64,000 nt of DNA. Source: Oscheius tipulae (lineage: Eukaryota; Nematoda; Chromadorea; Rhabditida; Rhabditidae). The position numbers and the translations under genes are program-made. The notes beneath the pieces were generated by a model, which ran no database searches, was not told the DNA's origin, and saw nothing but the letters and a program-made list of their open reading frames with translations. Positions 11,926 to 22,996 of the stretch are shown piece by piece. The stretch spans positions 10,416,001 to 10,480,000 of the forward strand of contig JASJZH010000004.1 of assembly GCA_037178975.1 (NCBI GenBank), read 5' to 3'. Each line of letters opens with the position of its first letter. Position 1 is the stretch's first letter.

Positions 11926-14090
11926 TTCCCTGCAAAAAAACCGTTTTAAAAATAGTTCAGGAGGGAAAGTTATCAGGCAGAGAGGCCTGAACTTTTTGGT
12001 CCTGGCTCGCTTTTAAAGACCCCGAGCCTTCACGTGAAGGGGGCGGTACAGCATGGAGAGAGAAAGAGAGAGAGACCTGGCCCCCTGTCCAGGAAAAGAG
12101 ACCCGCCGTCGTTTCTAGACCAGCCAGTACCCTCTCTCTCACACATACACAGAGAGAGGATAGTGGCGGTTTCGTAGCGCTGTGGTGGGCAGATTTTTCA
12201 AAGACAGTCGGGAGTCTAGATAAGGATCAAGGACTTGACTCTCTTTGTTGTTTTGACCTCTCATGACTATCTATATGTAGGTAGGAGTAAACAGTCTGGG
12301 TAGATCTTGTCCCGGACAAATGGAGCCGTGTCTAAATCTAGAGAGAGACAGGGAGGAAAACATTTGGGACAGAGTACAGGGAAGAGTCTGGAAGAGACTG
12401 TCTGTATTGGTTAAACTGGTAGTCAAGGGTATGAGAACTGTTCTGAATACGTCAGTAGAATAAAAGTCTTACTGGATCTAGATTAAACTGGCCGAAGAAG
12501 ACAGTCAGGAGACCGTTTTTTTAGTTTCACCTTTTTCCAAGAAGTTCAGTCATTATTCCTCCCTCTGTCTCTCGGCCTCTCAATCTCCCTCCCTCCCTTC
12601 CCTTCCCTTCCTTCCCCCTCTTCGACCTATGACTATATCTAAACAGCTCATATTTCCAGGACAGTTACCTCACATAGCCTAGAAATTTTTGACATAGGTC
12701 AAGATCGCTGTCCAAAAAGTGCAAATAAACAGGTTTAGATAAGGTTCTTCAATATACGAAACCTCTCCGGGAGTCGGCAATCTTCAAAAGAAATCGCTAT
12801 TTCAGCGAAAAGGCAGAGGGTCAGAGTACGTGATTACTTGATATGGGAGATTCAGTTTAATTAAATTGACTCTGAATGTTCGATTGGCTTCCCGGCCAAG
12901 GAAGTCAGCTGCCGGGAGATTTTAGACGAATCAAAAGACAACAACAGAGGAAGAAAGAGGCTGAGAGACAGGAACAGAGAAACAGAAAGACAGAGAGACA
13001 CAAAGACACAAAAACTTAATGACTGAGAGACAGAGGGGCAGAGAGACATCCGATCGAAGTTCTTTTATCCAAAAACCTGGGCTATCTATCACCGCCACTG
13101 TCCACTTTACTGCTGAACTTTCAACGAAACCTTTCTCCCCGACTCTCTAGAGTCGCTAAGCATCGAATGACTGTTTTGATTTTCTGGCCACCCACGGAAG
13201 AGATTTTTAACGTAGCATGAGGTCATGTGGACTGAGGACACTGGATGGTCATGCCACCTGACCAGGAAACTGGAATCCTGGTGTGAAAGGGAATAGATAA
13301 ACAGAGTGAGTTTCACGAGAAGAATGTTACAAGAAGAAGACCAAGGACTCTGTCTGGATACATTACAGCGTCTTTTTGATAGTCATCACTCACAAGGAAG
13401 TTTGGGACAGAATAAGAAGACGGTGACAGAGACTTGTCTTAGAGCACCCCCTTCATGAGAGGTGGAGAGATCAAATAGGGTCCGTGCAAGGTTCCTGTCC
13501 TTGATTTGAGACATTGAAAAAGTACAAGGGCTTGAGAGCTTCTGACTTGACCGAATGGGAACTAGACCAGTAGCTGTAATGTCACAGAACAAAAGAGACT
13601 ACAATATGGCAAGAACATTTCAAGCATTTTTTATTCTTTGACCCGCTTTCTGTGATCGTTAATCTATCTACTGAATCTAAGAACTTTGAACCTTGAACTT
13701 TAATAAAAATAGATTTCGAATGAGACAAGGCGCGTGCTTCTCTTCTCAGAATAGATGGGTCAAAGGTGGTCAATCGATCAAGAAGAACGGTTTTAAAGAA
13801 TGCTGTTGAAGGAGCAAAGGGGTAAAAAAATGCTAAAAAAAATACAGGGACTACCTGGCATGGACAGGACATCAGGTCCTGGAACAAACTCTGTACGAAC
13901 TCATTCCAATCTGATAGCCTACCCAGTGCCGCAATAGTCGGAACCAGCTACTCACGAAGAGTTTTCCAAAGGCCAAGTTCTTCAAAAGAGCTTCAAATTA
14001 GTGTTTCAACTACAAAAAACCAAGTATATTCTTAATTACAAAGTTACAATTGAAAACTTTGGGAAGAAGCATTAATTGCTCCAGCTCCCT
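11926..14090. other. divergent intergenic region, no gene seen
   Basis: This lies between the divergent starts of the phospho-lyase (-) and the Ig-domain gene (+) and may hold both promoters. I see CT-rich runs (12542-12615) and a long GAGACA tract (12955-13050). No open frame here has splice support. Confidence 0.45.
12955..13050. repeat. degenerate (GAGACA)n purine tract
   Basis: Interrupted GAGACA/GAAACA repeats. The same simple sequence recurs in introns across the window, in either orientation relative to the host gene. Confidence 0.7.
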
Positions 14091-16945
14091 ATGATTCTGC
14101 TGTACCTTCTCGTCGCTCTTCTACCCGTCTTTCAGGTGACTCTACTTCTAACTTCAAAGCTACTGCCAAATTCAGACGACAAAATACAACCTAGAGCTGG
14201 CTGACCGTTATCGGAAGTACGAGGCATGTCTCCGTCGACGACAGGCCGCAACCCGCGATGACGGAGCTCTCCACGTGCAGGTAGGCACTTATCTATTTGA
14301 CTGTTCAAAGGTTCACTAGAATCTACACAGAGACTAAGACTCAGTTCTAAAGCACCTGTTTTCAGCCAGTCGAAGTTGTTCGCGGTTCGGACGTCGTGCT
14401 ACCCTGCTTCACGTGGTAAGTGAGACAATAGCTTGTTTTGCCAAAGGGGTCTAGTTTTGCACCTGCAAGGAAGTGAACGGAAACAGTAACAGCTCCTGGT
14501 ATCAGATTGGAATGTCATGGGAATCGTTTGCAGCAGTAAACAATGAGAAGAAAGGAAGTAGAGGCAGGGGACTGTACCGAGGACAGTGTGGGTCTACTGA
14601 ACGAGGGACTATCACTGTCACTCTGTCTCTTTTCACTTGCTTCTCTAACCACTTGACCGTTCTTCAAAGGATACACTTTGTCGCTGATAGGCGCGGTTCT
14701 AAAGGGAAAAAGTGCTTTTATGAACTGGGTAGACCACGCGGGGAAGGAAGATGTGCGAGACCACAAAGCTGACATTGTAGAAGGAATCAACAATCCATCA
14801 ATTACAGTGTGGCACCAGAAGACGCTCTTGAGATAGAAAGTACCTACAAGCCGAGTGCCGGAGCAATTGGTCGAGTCTTCAAGAAGGCCGTCGACTACTT
14901 TCGAAGAGTAAGCGGTTCCAATTTCTTTAAAAACATTCAAAATCTCAGAAACTGCTCGGAGCAGCCGCCTTCGACAATTACAAATGGACCTACGATTGGG
15001 AGTACGCCAGTACTGGACAAAGCTGGGAAACCCTGACCAATGTGCACATCAAAAAGAGTCTAGGAGAACACATCAGCAGCAAAGTTAGAAGGTTAGTCAG
15101 ACAGAGAAACAGACACAGAGATAGAGACAGAGAGACAGAGATCAGCACCGAAGTCAAAAGGTGGGGGGTCAATGTCGTTGAAATTTTCTGTGTATTGTGT
15201 AGGAAGGATTGTGATGTTGACGCAAGAGTTATTGTTCCGCTATAATCGGGGGTGCGAAAAGATCAACAATCTTATCAGAGAAAGATACCAACTGAAACTT
15301 TTCAGATTTCTGAAGCGGGACGACTCGAAATGGACGCTTGGTGACCAGTATGAGCTTCGTCTACGCAACGTGGACCGCAACAGCTCCGGTTTCTACCGCT
15401 GTATCAATCGAAAAATTCACGGAGAAAAAAGCCGGGTGGCGAGGATGGGAGCTATGTACTTTTTGGACGTAAAGACTCGCATCGACGGGCGGATGTTCGC
15501 CTCCAAGGAGAACAGTCTGAGTGCCTCGGTCCTAAAACTCTTTCTCAAGGCCGAGGAGAAGGATCTCCAGCTGAAAATCAGGCCCAGGGCAGGAATCTGG
15601 AGCAGCTGCAGCCGGTGTGGAAGTCAACCAGGTGAGCAGATGAGAGCAATCCAGTGTACGATCTCCCCGACGACAGAATACCTCTCGCAGCTGAGAAACA
15701 GGTCAGCCTGGCTCCAGATGGTCAGCCACATGTCTTGTTCTTCGTCTCTTGTGCCCTTGGAACTCCGTCGTCGCTACAGGGCGCCCAAGGTCATACAGTA
15801 CAGGAAGTGTCATGTAAGTTTGAAGGGAAGGGAGACATTGACATTGTCAGTGAGTTTTCTCTCTTTGTCTTGACCACCATTGCTACAACTTAGCGAGTGA
15901 CAGTGGCCATCTCAGAAAGAAAAGGATCCTATTTAAAAAAAAACAATAGACCGATCTCAAACTAGAACTGCAGTCGGAGGACTGTGATGCTCGGCAGTGT
16001 GGTAGAGCGAATTGAGTTCTAGCTTTCTTGCAGTGTGGGCACTAACAGACATGATAAGCCATAGACAAAGACACAGAGATTTTAGGTCAGATGTTACTCA
16101 AACACGATGACGGAACGATACATCAACTCGACCGACGAACTAGACGAGAAGCGCGTCATGGACTACCTGCCCAAGGGAGAGTTCATCTTCGGCGAGATTC
16201 TGCCCAAGCTCTTGCCTCCGATCATCAGACGCGGATATCTGGTGAGTCCTCTTGACTTCTCATAAAACACTGTGTTGAAATATGATAAGCCCCGTGAGAA
16301 TGTTTGATTCTTTCGCTCTATCGGCTGAAAAAACTATCGGTAATGGGGGAGAGCGTGAGAGATACCATGTGAAGAGGATGAGAGAGTCATTTGCAATGTG
16401 CCAAATGAATGGAAGTGCAAAATGTCTATACTGTTATCTCTTAGAATTCAAAAAATTTGCAGTTGACGGAAGGAGACGACCTCGTGCTCACGTGTGACAT
16501 CGATCCAAACGAGGGACTGGGAATATATTGGCACTCGAAGACGAATCTCAGCCTGACGGTCAATCGGATCTTGCACAAGTTTGAGGTGAGTCTCTATCTC
16601 GTCTCTCTGTTACCCTGACTACATACTTATCTGAAAAAGTACACCCCTCCCTTTATTATCCTTATCTTTCTCTCACCCCACCTATCCAGGACAGGGGACT
16701 TTTTGCAGGGACGTGTCTGGCTAGACGAACAGAGTCGACTCATCTTCAACCAAACGCATCTGCCCGATCAGGACATTTACTACTGCTATAATTCCGAAGG
16801 CATCCTGCTCGGCGTGCACAACGTGATAATCAAGAAAAATCAGCACACGGCGGCGATGGTTAGCTTGTTCAGCATGGTCTTCAAGTGTATCGTCTTGACC
16901 CTCATTGCCGTTCTTGTTCTCCGGAAACTTATGACTATGACTTGA
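14091..16945 (+). CDS. FAM187-like two-Ig-domain type I membrane protein
   Basis: Nine exons are inferred: 14091-14135, 14176-14280, 14366-14415, 14808-14907, 14949-15091, 15207-15813, 16086-16241, 16463-16585 and 16709-16945, summing to 521 residues in phase. Order: signal peptide (MILLYLLVALLPVF); first Ig domain opening with GSDVVLPC and closing with NSSGFYRC; a Cys-rich linker WSSCSRCGSQPGEQMR; a second Ig domain from GDDLVLTC through YWHSK to DQDIYYC; a transmembrane helix (CIVLTLIAVLVL); and a very short tail. Ig, WSxCSRC linker, Ig and TM in this order is the FAM187 layout. A thrombospondin-like reading of the linker alone is possible. The long intron 14416-14807 and the exon 5/6 junction are the least certain joins. 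It is probably a cell-surface adhesion or recognition protein of unknown partner. Confidence 0.75.
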
Positions 16946-16967
16946 AGGAGAACAGAAATGAGTACAA

Positions 16968-16973
16968 AATAAA
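16968..16973 (+). terminator. polyadenylation signal AATAAA (Ig-domain gene)
   Basis: Hexamer 23 nt after the stop codon of the Ig-domain gene. Confidence 0.6.
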
Positions 16974-17496
16974 AGTTAATAGATAACCTCGTATTGAAAA
17001 CTAGACTGATTTTTGTGGACTTTCAAACCTTGGATGTCGTCTCATGAGTTTCAGAGCTGAGGATGCTTTTCGTCTCACAATGTATCTAGCGGAAAAGATC
17101 TACAAGTTGGCATTATTTTTGCTTATCAGCACAACAGCAACAAAGACGACCAGCTCGTCCTTACATCTGCCATCAGTACCCTTGTACGAAGGTCGTTTCC
17201 GAGAAGTACCGCCACATACTTCTCAGTACTGTCTTATCCTGTCTAACCGGTCAATCTCATCTAGTTATGGTCAATTTCAATGGCTAGTCAATTCCAATTG
17301 CAAAATATATGTCAGTTGGTGTGAAGCTGACCCAAATAGTGGTAGGTTCACAGTAAGCTTTGCCATATTTTTGAGTATTCCAAGTTAACTGATTGAAGTA
17401 AAGGAGTGGCGATTGCTTAGGTGATATCATAGCTAAACAAGCTTTAATCAATACCTGATGGTTCTCAATTTATCCCAATTTATCAACAGAAGAGCC

Positions 17497-17504
17497 TATA
17501 TAAG
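17497..17504 (+). promoter_or_regulatory. possible TATA box
   Basis: TATATAAG lies about 220 nt upstream of an open frame at 17718. The motif is a good match, but which transcript it would serve is unclear. Confidence 0.25.
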
Positions 17505-17717
17505 GGACAGTCACTCTTTCAACTATCATTCTCTACAGCGTGCCAATTCAGATGTACTTCACTCGAAAAATGACCGAGCAATTTGTCGCCTTTTCTATCA
17601 TGCCATTTGAGATGTTCAGTTGTATACAACGTGTCCAGATTGTTCAAGAAGTAGTTTAAGAAACTGAAGAACAGGATTGGCGCTATACAAGTTCAGCAAG
17701 TCCCTTTCTCTAGCAAA

Positions 17718-18110
17718 ATGAACATCCCATCTTCTCTGAGGAGTTCTGAAAGCAGCAAACGTACTCTCTGTCTGCTTATGCCTGTCCTTGTCCCTCTGTT
17801 CCCGTACCTCCCTCATCAGTCCCTCCCCGAGCGACAAAGGTCGATTAGTTTAGACGCTGCGACAAAACTCCCAGTCCAGTCCCAGTCGACTCTAAGTAGT
17901 TTGACCAACAAAATATCCCAAAATGAAGTCAATTCCATGGATGGCATATTTTTTATCAACACTATTGGCAAAAAGGGGTTCTTTAGTGGTCAGACGACCA
18001 TCATAAGCGCGCTCCGTTCTTCTACGGTAGCTGGAACTCAATATGGTCGATTGCTAGCTCTCCATCCATGTTTTTTTCTTCCCTTTGGGGTCTTTTGTAG
18101 TCATAAATGA
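17718..18110 (+). CDS. uncertain ORF, 130 codons, unrecognised
   Basis: An ATG-initiated open frame has a hydrophobic stretch near its start (LCLLMPVLVPLFPYLP) that could act as a signal or anchor. A Ser/Thr/Gln-rich segment follows. There is no domain I recognise, no cysteine pattern and no clear splice sites. A TATA-like motif lies upstream. It may be a small secreted protein or chance. Confidence 0.22.
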   Translation: MNIPSSLRSSESSKRTLCLLMPVLVPLFPYLPHQSLPERQRSISLDAATKLPVQSQSTLSSLTNKISQNEVNSMDGIFFINTIGKKGFFSGQTTIISALRSSTVAGTQYGRLLALHPCFFLPFGVFCSHK

Positions 18111-18739
18111 TTAGAATCCATCGACCGAAGGCACAAAAAAGTTATCGATTAGTTTTTGATTAACCAGACCCTGAACTTTCGACACTTTTACCTGCTTTGC
18201 CATTGCAAATAGATTTTGTTAGAACAAATTCCGATTGCATTGAATTTCCCAAAAAGATTCGTTCTCAGATATTCAAAGGTTAGGAGTAGTTATAGGGTCG
18301 ATACACTGTTTTAGTACACGTCGTCCCTTCCGTCAAACCGAATTTTGACAATACTTGTGAAGGGACAAGGAAGATTTCTTAGAAGCAAATAAAGTAAAGA
18401 CTTCTGTAACTTTCGGTACCAGCTTTTCAATTTTACGGTTCATGAATCCAGAGAAAGCTAGTCTTTATTCAGAAAACTCCGGGAGTCAGTCCTTTAACTC
18501 ACAGGGGTTCAATAACTTGAAATGGTCATTGTTTTGGAGCCAGTGGGTAGAACCTGCCGATTTTTTTTTACCGTTCGAGCAAAATATCCAAATGGACAGA
18601 CTAGAAAAGGAAAGTGCGTAGTTTTCATGTAGTCGGTACATGACAATTTTTCAAACTTGGGATACGTTTATCACAGCTTACTTGACATTAGGTTTTATAG
18701 ATTTTTTGTGCATACTGTTCGTAAAATATTGTTTTCCAG

Positions 18740-19555
18740 TTTAAGAAAGCTGGAAGACGATTGAACTCCCTCCGAATTCCACTAGAGAGCGATGAAGAAA
18801 ATCAGAAAAACGCCAAAATCACGATTACTGTAAGAAAAACTTTCGAATTTTAATTTGGATTCGGATAAAGCTTCAAATTCTATACATTTTGATACCATAC
18901 ATGCCTAGCTTTCTTTTGAACTCATTTAGAAAACAAGGTTTGTATGAGACAGGAGTAGATGACGTGGGCGAAAGGGAAGAGAACAAGGACAGCAAAGTCG
19001 AACTTTTGGCTCGATTGTTTTAAGAAGCTTGACCACTTGACTGCCTACTTATTTGATGTCTTGTACAGAGACAGGGAAGAATGGAACAGAAGAAAATGAA
19101 CAAGGGGGCATAGAGACAGAGAGAGACAGAGACGCTTTGTTTGCAATCAATTTCCATAGAAAGTTGTCATTATACCGATCTCTTAGCTTCAGGCCTACAT
19201 CCACAATGAACCATCTTCCGTTTTCTCATCCGGCTATAACCCCTAAAATTCTGCAAAGAATCTTTTGCAAGGTAGTTTTACGGTTCGACAGTTCAATATT
19301 CCGCACTTTACAGGCCACTAAGTTATCCGCTATCAGACTGACTCAAACTGGGAAACTCGGTCGGGATACATTCAACACGGCTCGGTTAGACCTTCTAGAG
19401 GCTTTTCAAACGCTTGAGGACTATTATAAGGTAAGTTACACTGCAAAATAGCTTCAAAAAAGGGTTTCAGCAACACGACTGGCTTCCCCGAAATCTGCGA
19501 TCTGCAGGAGCATTGCGAAGGAAACTGGACATTGAGTGTTCGAGACATGACAACA
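18740..19555 (+). CDS. putative multi-exon gene of unknown function
   Basis: Four short stretches look like exons by splice sites and composition. 18740-18829 lies between TTTTCCAG and GTAAGA (KKAGRRLNSLRIPLESDEEN). 19193-19271 lies between CTTCAG and GTAGTT. 19314-19430 follows a 42-nt intron (TKLSAIRLTQTGKLGRD; ends DYYK before GTAAGT). 19471 to about 19555 starts QHDWLPRNLRSAGALRRKLD. The last three join in one frame; the first does not join the second in phase, so an exon is missing or the model is wrong. Products are polar, helical and basic. An internal Met at 19206 could start a shorter protein. I recognise no family. Confidence 0.38.
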
Positions 19556-19791
19556 GTAAACAGCCTCTTTATTATATCAGAATTTCAACGAGAAGCGTGA
19601 TTGTTTATACCCACATATGCAATATACGAGAGTGTTTTGAATAAAGAAAGTATGTAGAGAGACATAGAGATAGCGGGACATAGCAACATAGAAACAGAGA
19701 GACATCCGTTTCATTTAATCAGCCGCTGCCGTACTGTCCCTCTGCACACATCCATGTTAACGTGAAAAGCTTAGGCAAGTTTTGACGCTTG

Positions 19792-19851
19792 CTTTGACGA
19801 AGTTTCTATAGCCTTATGGAAGTTTTGACGAAGTTTCTATAGCCTTATGGA
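19792..19851. repeat. 30-bp tandem duplication (2 copies)
   Basis: The unit TTTGACGAAGTTTCTATAGC plus eight further bases is present at about 19793-19820 and again at 19824-19851, with no mismatch visible. It lies in non-coding DNA. Confidence 0.85.
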
Positions 19852-20098
19852 CCTATCCTCTGTGCACGAAAAGGGATTATGGAATGTGGTTCGGAATCAG
19901 GGTTGGGCCAGCAGCGACTCTAGGGCAAGCAGACGTTGGGATTGGGCTATCGGTTACAGGGGAAGTCGATAGTTGCAAGACATTGTAACGTTCTTATTTT
20001 AAACCAGTCAAGCTTTGAGGGTTTATGGCAACCTCGGTGTCAAGTGGAGTGGCGATTCCTGTGATCAAATCGCATATTTGTCGGGTCAACAGTTTAAT

Positions 20099-20359
20099 TC
20101 AATGTCTCACAAATCTGTTGCAGACCTTTCCCAAGAGAAGACTCATCTGAGTGTCCTCCAAATCACAAGCGTTGTTCTGAAACTCGAAGCAGCTCTTCCT
20201 CTCATCCTCTACCAATCTCTTCAGGAACTGTTCCCCTTTCTCCTTCTCCAGTTCTCTACCGTAACCCATTGTGACCAGAGTAATATCGTCCAGAAGCTTC
20301 TTCGCAGCTTGTTTCGTAACAGCGAGAGCCTCGTCCAGGAGCAGCACCCAATGTGTCAT
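20099..20359 (-). CDS. possible small protein or exon, unrecognised
   Basis: The minus-strand frame has a possible splice acceptor just upstream (GCGATCAG), an ATG at 20357-20359 and a stop at 20099-20101. The product of up to 86 residues is charged and probably helical, with segments such as KQAAKKLLDDITLVTMGYG and KGEQFLKRLVEDERK. The codon pattern looks coding. No domain is recognised and no partner exon was found upstream. Confidence 0.33.
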   Translation of the reverse strand: MTHWVLLLDEALAVTKQAAKKLLDDITLVTMGYGRELEKEKGEQFLKRLVEDERKSCFEFQNNACDLEDTQMSLLLGKVCNRFVRH

Positions 20360-20834
20360 TTTCTCCTGATCGCAGTTCTATGATGCAAACCAGACAGCTT
20401 TTTTGTGAAACAAAGACCGGCAGAAAGAGACTAAAAGAGGCCTCAATTTCTGTCCTCCCTCTGTTTGTTTTTTCTCTGTCCAGCTATTTGTCATTGTGAC
20501 TCTGCCTCTGTGCCTCTGTTCCTGTCCTTCTATAAGTGCCTCACGATTATGTTTCTGCCCCTTTCTCTCTGACTGTCCGTCCTTTACTGTTTCTTCCTAC
20601 GTTAGCAAGTCTTTTGAACCGCTTATGGACTTGCACAATTATATTAATAACTGCGCTCTAGACTATAAGCAGCTGAAAACGAACCAAGTCTCCTTCTATT
20701 TTCAGCCATGGAGACTACGACAATGCGACAGTGTCTAGGAGGGATACAAGGTCTTACTTTCTTTTTTTTTTGAAGGGGGGGTTCGGCGGGATGCGCAATG
20801 TCTTTGGTGACTTGAAATCTTTTCCAAATGAAAA

Positions 20835-22150
20835 ATGAGCGCTTCCGAGCTTTTGTCGCATCGCATGCCGCTGAAACCCTTCTTTCAATGCACTTTCTTA
20901 GAAGGCTGCCTACACGGAGCAGTAATAAAGGAAGCTCTACACGAGTTTACTGATAATGAGAAAAGTTCTCGTCACTACACTTTTATATATTTGTACAGTG
21001 CCATCTCGTCGGCTCACCTGATAGTCAATCTGATTTTAACCGTCGTTTTCACCAAAGGATATCGCAATTTCAAAGCCCGTTAATTTTTCGTTCTGATCGG
21101 AGCTATACTTCTGGCGAATTACATGGTTGTTATTGTGAACTGTGTTTGCTACATTCCTGTTATATACGGCTGGGTGTCTCCAGGTGTTTATGGATCAAAT
21201 GCTCTCTATACCTATGTAAATTATCTTGAGTTGGTTGCTGATTGCATGAACTTATTGTTATCCTGTACCATTTCGCTTCAGCGGTTTATGGTTTTCTACT
21301 ATCCGCATCTCGAAAGTTCTTTGGTCAGGTGAGGTTCTGTCTCTCTGCCTTTCTCTATCTTGCTGTACCGATTACTTTTTACAGAGACTCCTTCCGACTG
21401 GTCATCTTCAGCATTGTTTTGCTTAGCGTTCTCCTTTCACTTGCCCACATTACCAGCGACTGTTTCTTTCATTTCAGCCAGGTCTTTCAGTACTATAGAT
21501 GGGAATTTATCTGCGGCTACAGCAACGGCCCAGTGACAGTGGATGGAAATGCCCCCAATGCAACTCGTTCTGCAGTAGCTTACACGGTCTGTCTCTCTAT
21601 TTCTCTGTTCTGTCTCATGTTTTGGACCTTGATGAGACAAACAGTTCAGCTATACCTGATCATCAAAGCGTCTCTCCCCCTAATCACTGTCGTCTGCTAT
21701 TTCCTGATCTTCATCAAAATGTATCAACTACGCAGAGTTGCCAATGACTTAGGCTTAGGCTTAGGCTTAGGCAGCAGTGAATACATGCAGCTAGTTCAAA
21801 GTCTCGTAATCTTCGTCATGTTCCAAGTAGTTATATACATTTTTCAAACAATCTGTTTTCAGATTAGCACCTGGTTCTCAATATATGTCTTCAATCTGGA
21901 GATGACATCCACTGGCGCGTTCTACGCCAAAAGGATAGTAACTATTGTAAGAAGTTTCTGTAATTTTACTTAATCTCAGGTCGACATGGGTGCTGCTACC
22001 CTCCCAGTCATCTTTCTTCTCTGCACAAACAAGGAAATCCTAACTGCCATGGGTCTTCGGAAACTGTCAGATCGAATAACCAATGTCCGTCCAGGACAGT
22101 TGCATAGTCGCAGGGTCTCGGCTGTGGTTCCGACTGCTACTGTTCAGTAG
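20835..22150 (+). pseudogene. seven-transmembrane receptor B with one in-frame stop
   Basis: Three exons join in phase: 20835-21328, 21385-21946 and 21980-22150 (introns 56 and 33 nt). All seven membrane helices are visible: TM1 (AHLIVNLILTVVF), TM2 (FFVLIGAILLANYMVVIV), TM3 ending LQRF in place of DRY, TM4 (LVIFSIVLLSVLLSL), TM5 (ASLPLITVVCYFLIFIKMY), TM6 (LVIFVMFQVVIYIFQ) and TM7 (GAATLPVIFLLC), with a basic C-terminal tail. A single TAA at 21081-21083, in frame between TM1 and TM2, interrupts an otherwise intact 408-codon model. Intracellular loop 3 contains four TTAGGC units read as Leu-Gly repeats. It is either a recent pseudogene, a strain-specific null allele, or the stop is removed by an unusual event or is a sequencing error. 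Class A-like; ligand unknown. Confidence 0.72.
21749..21772 (+). repeat. (TTAGGC)4, nematode-telomere hexamer inside coding DNA
   Basis: Four exact tandem copies lie in the third intracellular loop of receptor B and encode alternating Leu and Gly. TTAGGC is the telomere repeat of many nematodes; here it is interstitial. Confidence 0.9.
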
Positions 22151-22996
22151 AGGCACAGAGATACAACAAGGACGCCGTGATTCTGCCAACTATTAACCAA
22201 TAAAATTTTCCACTCCATGTTTCAAGGGTGTCACAAACCCCGTGTCCGTAAATCCCTTTTTGATTTGTTACAGGAGGCACGCAATTAGGAACAAGGTATA
22301 GTATATTTCCAACCGAGAATACCACCTGTCTTTCGCGTCAACCCGTTCTGCAAAGTTGTTGAGCGGATCGAGCATTACAACTTTGCAGAGCATCAAACTT
22401 TCGAAAAGTTACTACTTGTGCCCAAGAAGTTAGGAAAAAGATCGCATCCGAAACTGCCCATGCGAAAGAGGTTGAACTGTTTCTTTTCTAATGCGTTCAC
22501 CTGCTTCTGCTGAATATGCCCGTTCAGAAAAAAGGCAGCGATTGGATGTTTCCTCTCTTAGAGATGGCTGTCTTGGAAAACCTTTGTCTGCTGTTTTTGT
22601 TACCTCGAATGGAGTCCCTTCTGCCTATGCCTCTTCGCTGTTAGTCGTTTACTCAGGGGTGTTCTAGTCTCTATCGGCTTTGCTAAAAGTAAGAAAAATC
22701 TGAGTCTTTGTTGCGCAACAACTGGGTCAATGGTCTGTCACGTAAACATGTACATTGGGTCACAATTATCTCTTCCACTGACAGGTCCAATCGCGTTTGA
22801 TTTAACTCAATTAGGTCCTCTTGTAATGTGACTGTCTCTTGCCTCTCTGTCCTCTGCTCATGATAATGTTCATTATAGCTAACAATGACATTTCACTGAA
22901 CTGACACGATCGTTCGTATCGCTGTTGGCGAATTGATGGAATCCACCACGAAGTTCTGCCATTAAACCACTAAAAGTGAACCTTTTGATTGTCATA
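22151..22996. other. convergent intergenic region, no gene seen
   Basis: This is the 3' flank of receptor B (+) and of the metalloprotease gene (-). Only short open frames without splice support were seen. Confidence 0.5.

Noticed and set aside
14473-14772. 99-codon plus-strand frame and a 141-codon minus-strand frame at the same place
   Set aside because: They lie inside the long third intron of the Ig-domain gene. The Ig model joins in phase without them, and no acceptor/donor pair supports them as exons.
21749-21772. TTAGGC repeats as a real chromosome end
   Set aside because: There are only four copies, inside an open coding frame, with normal gene sequence on both sides.
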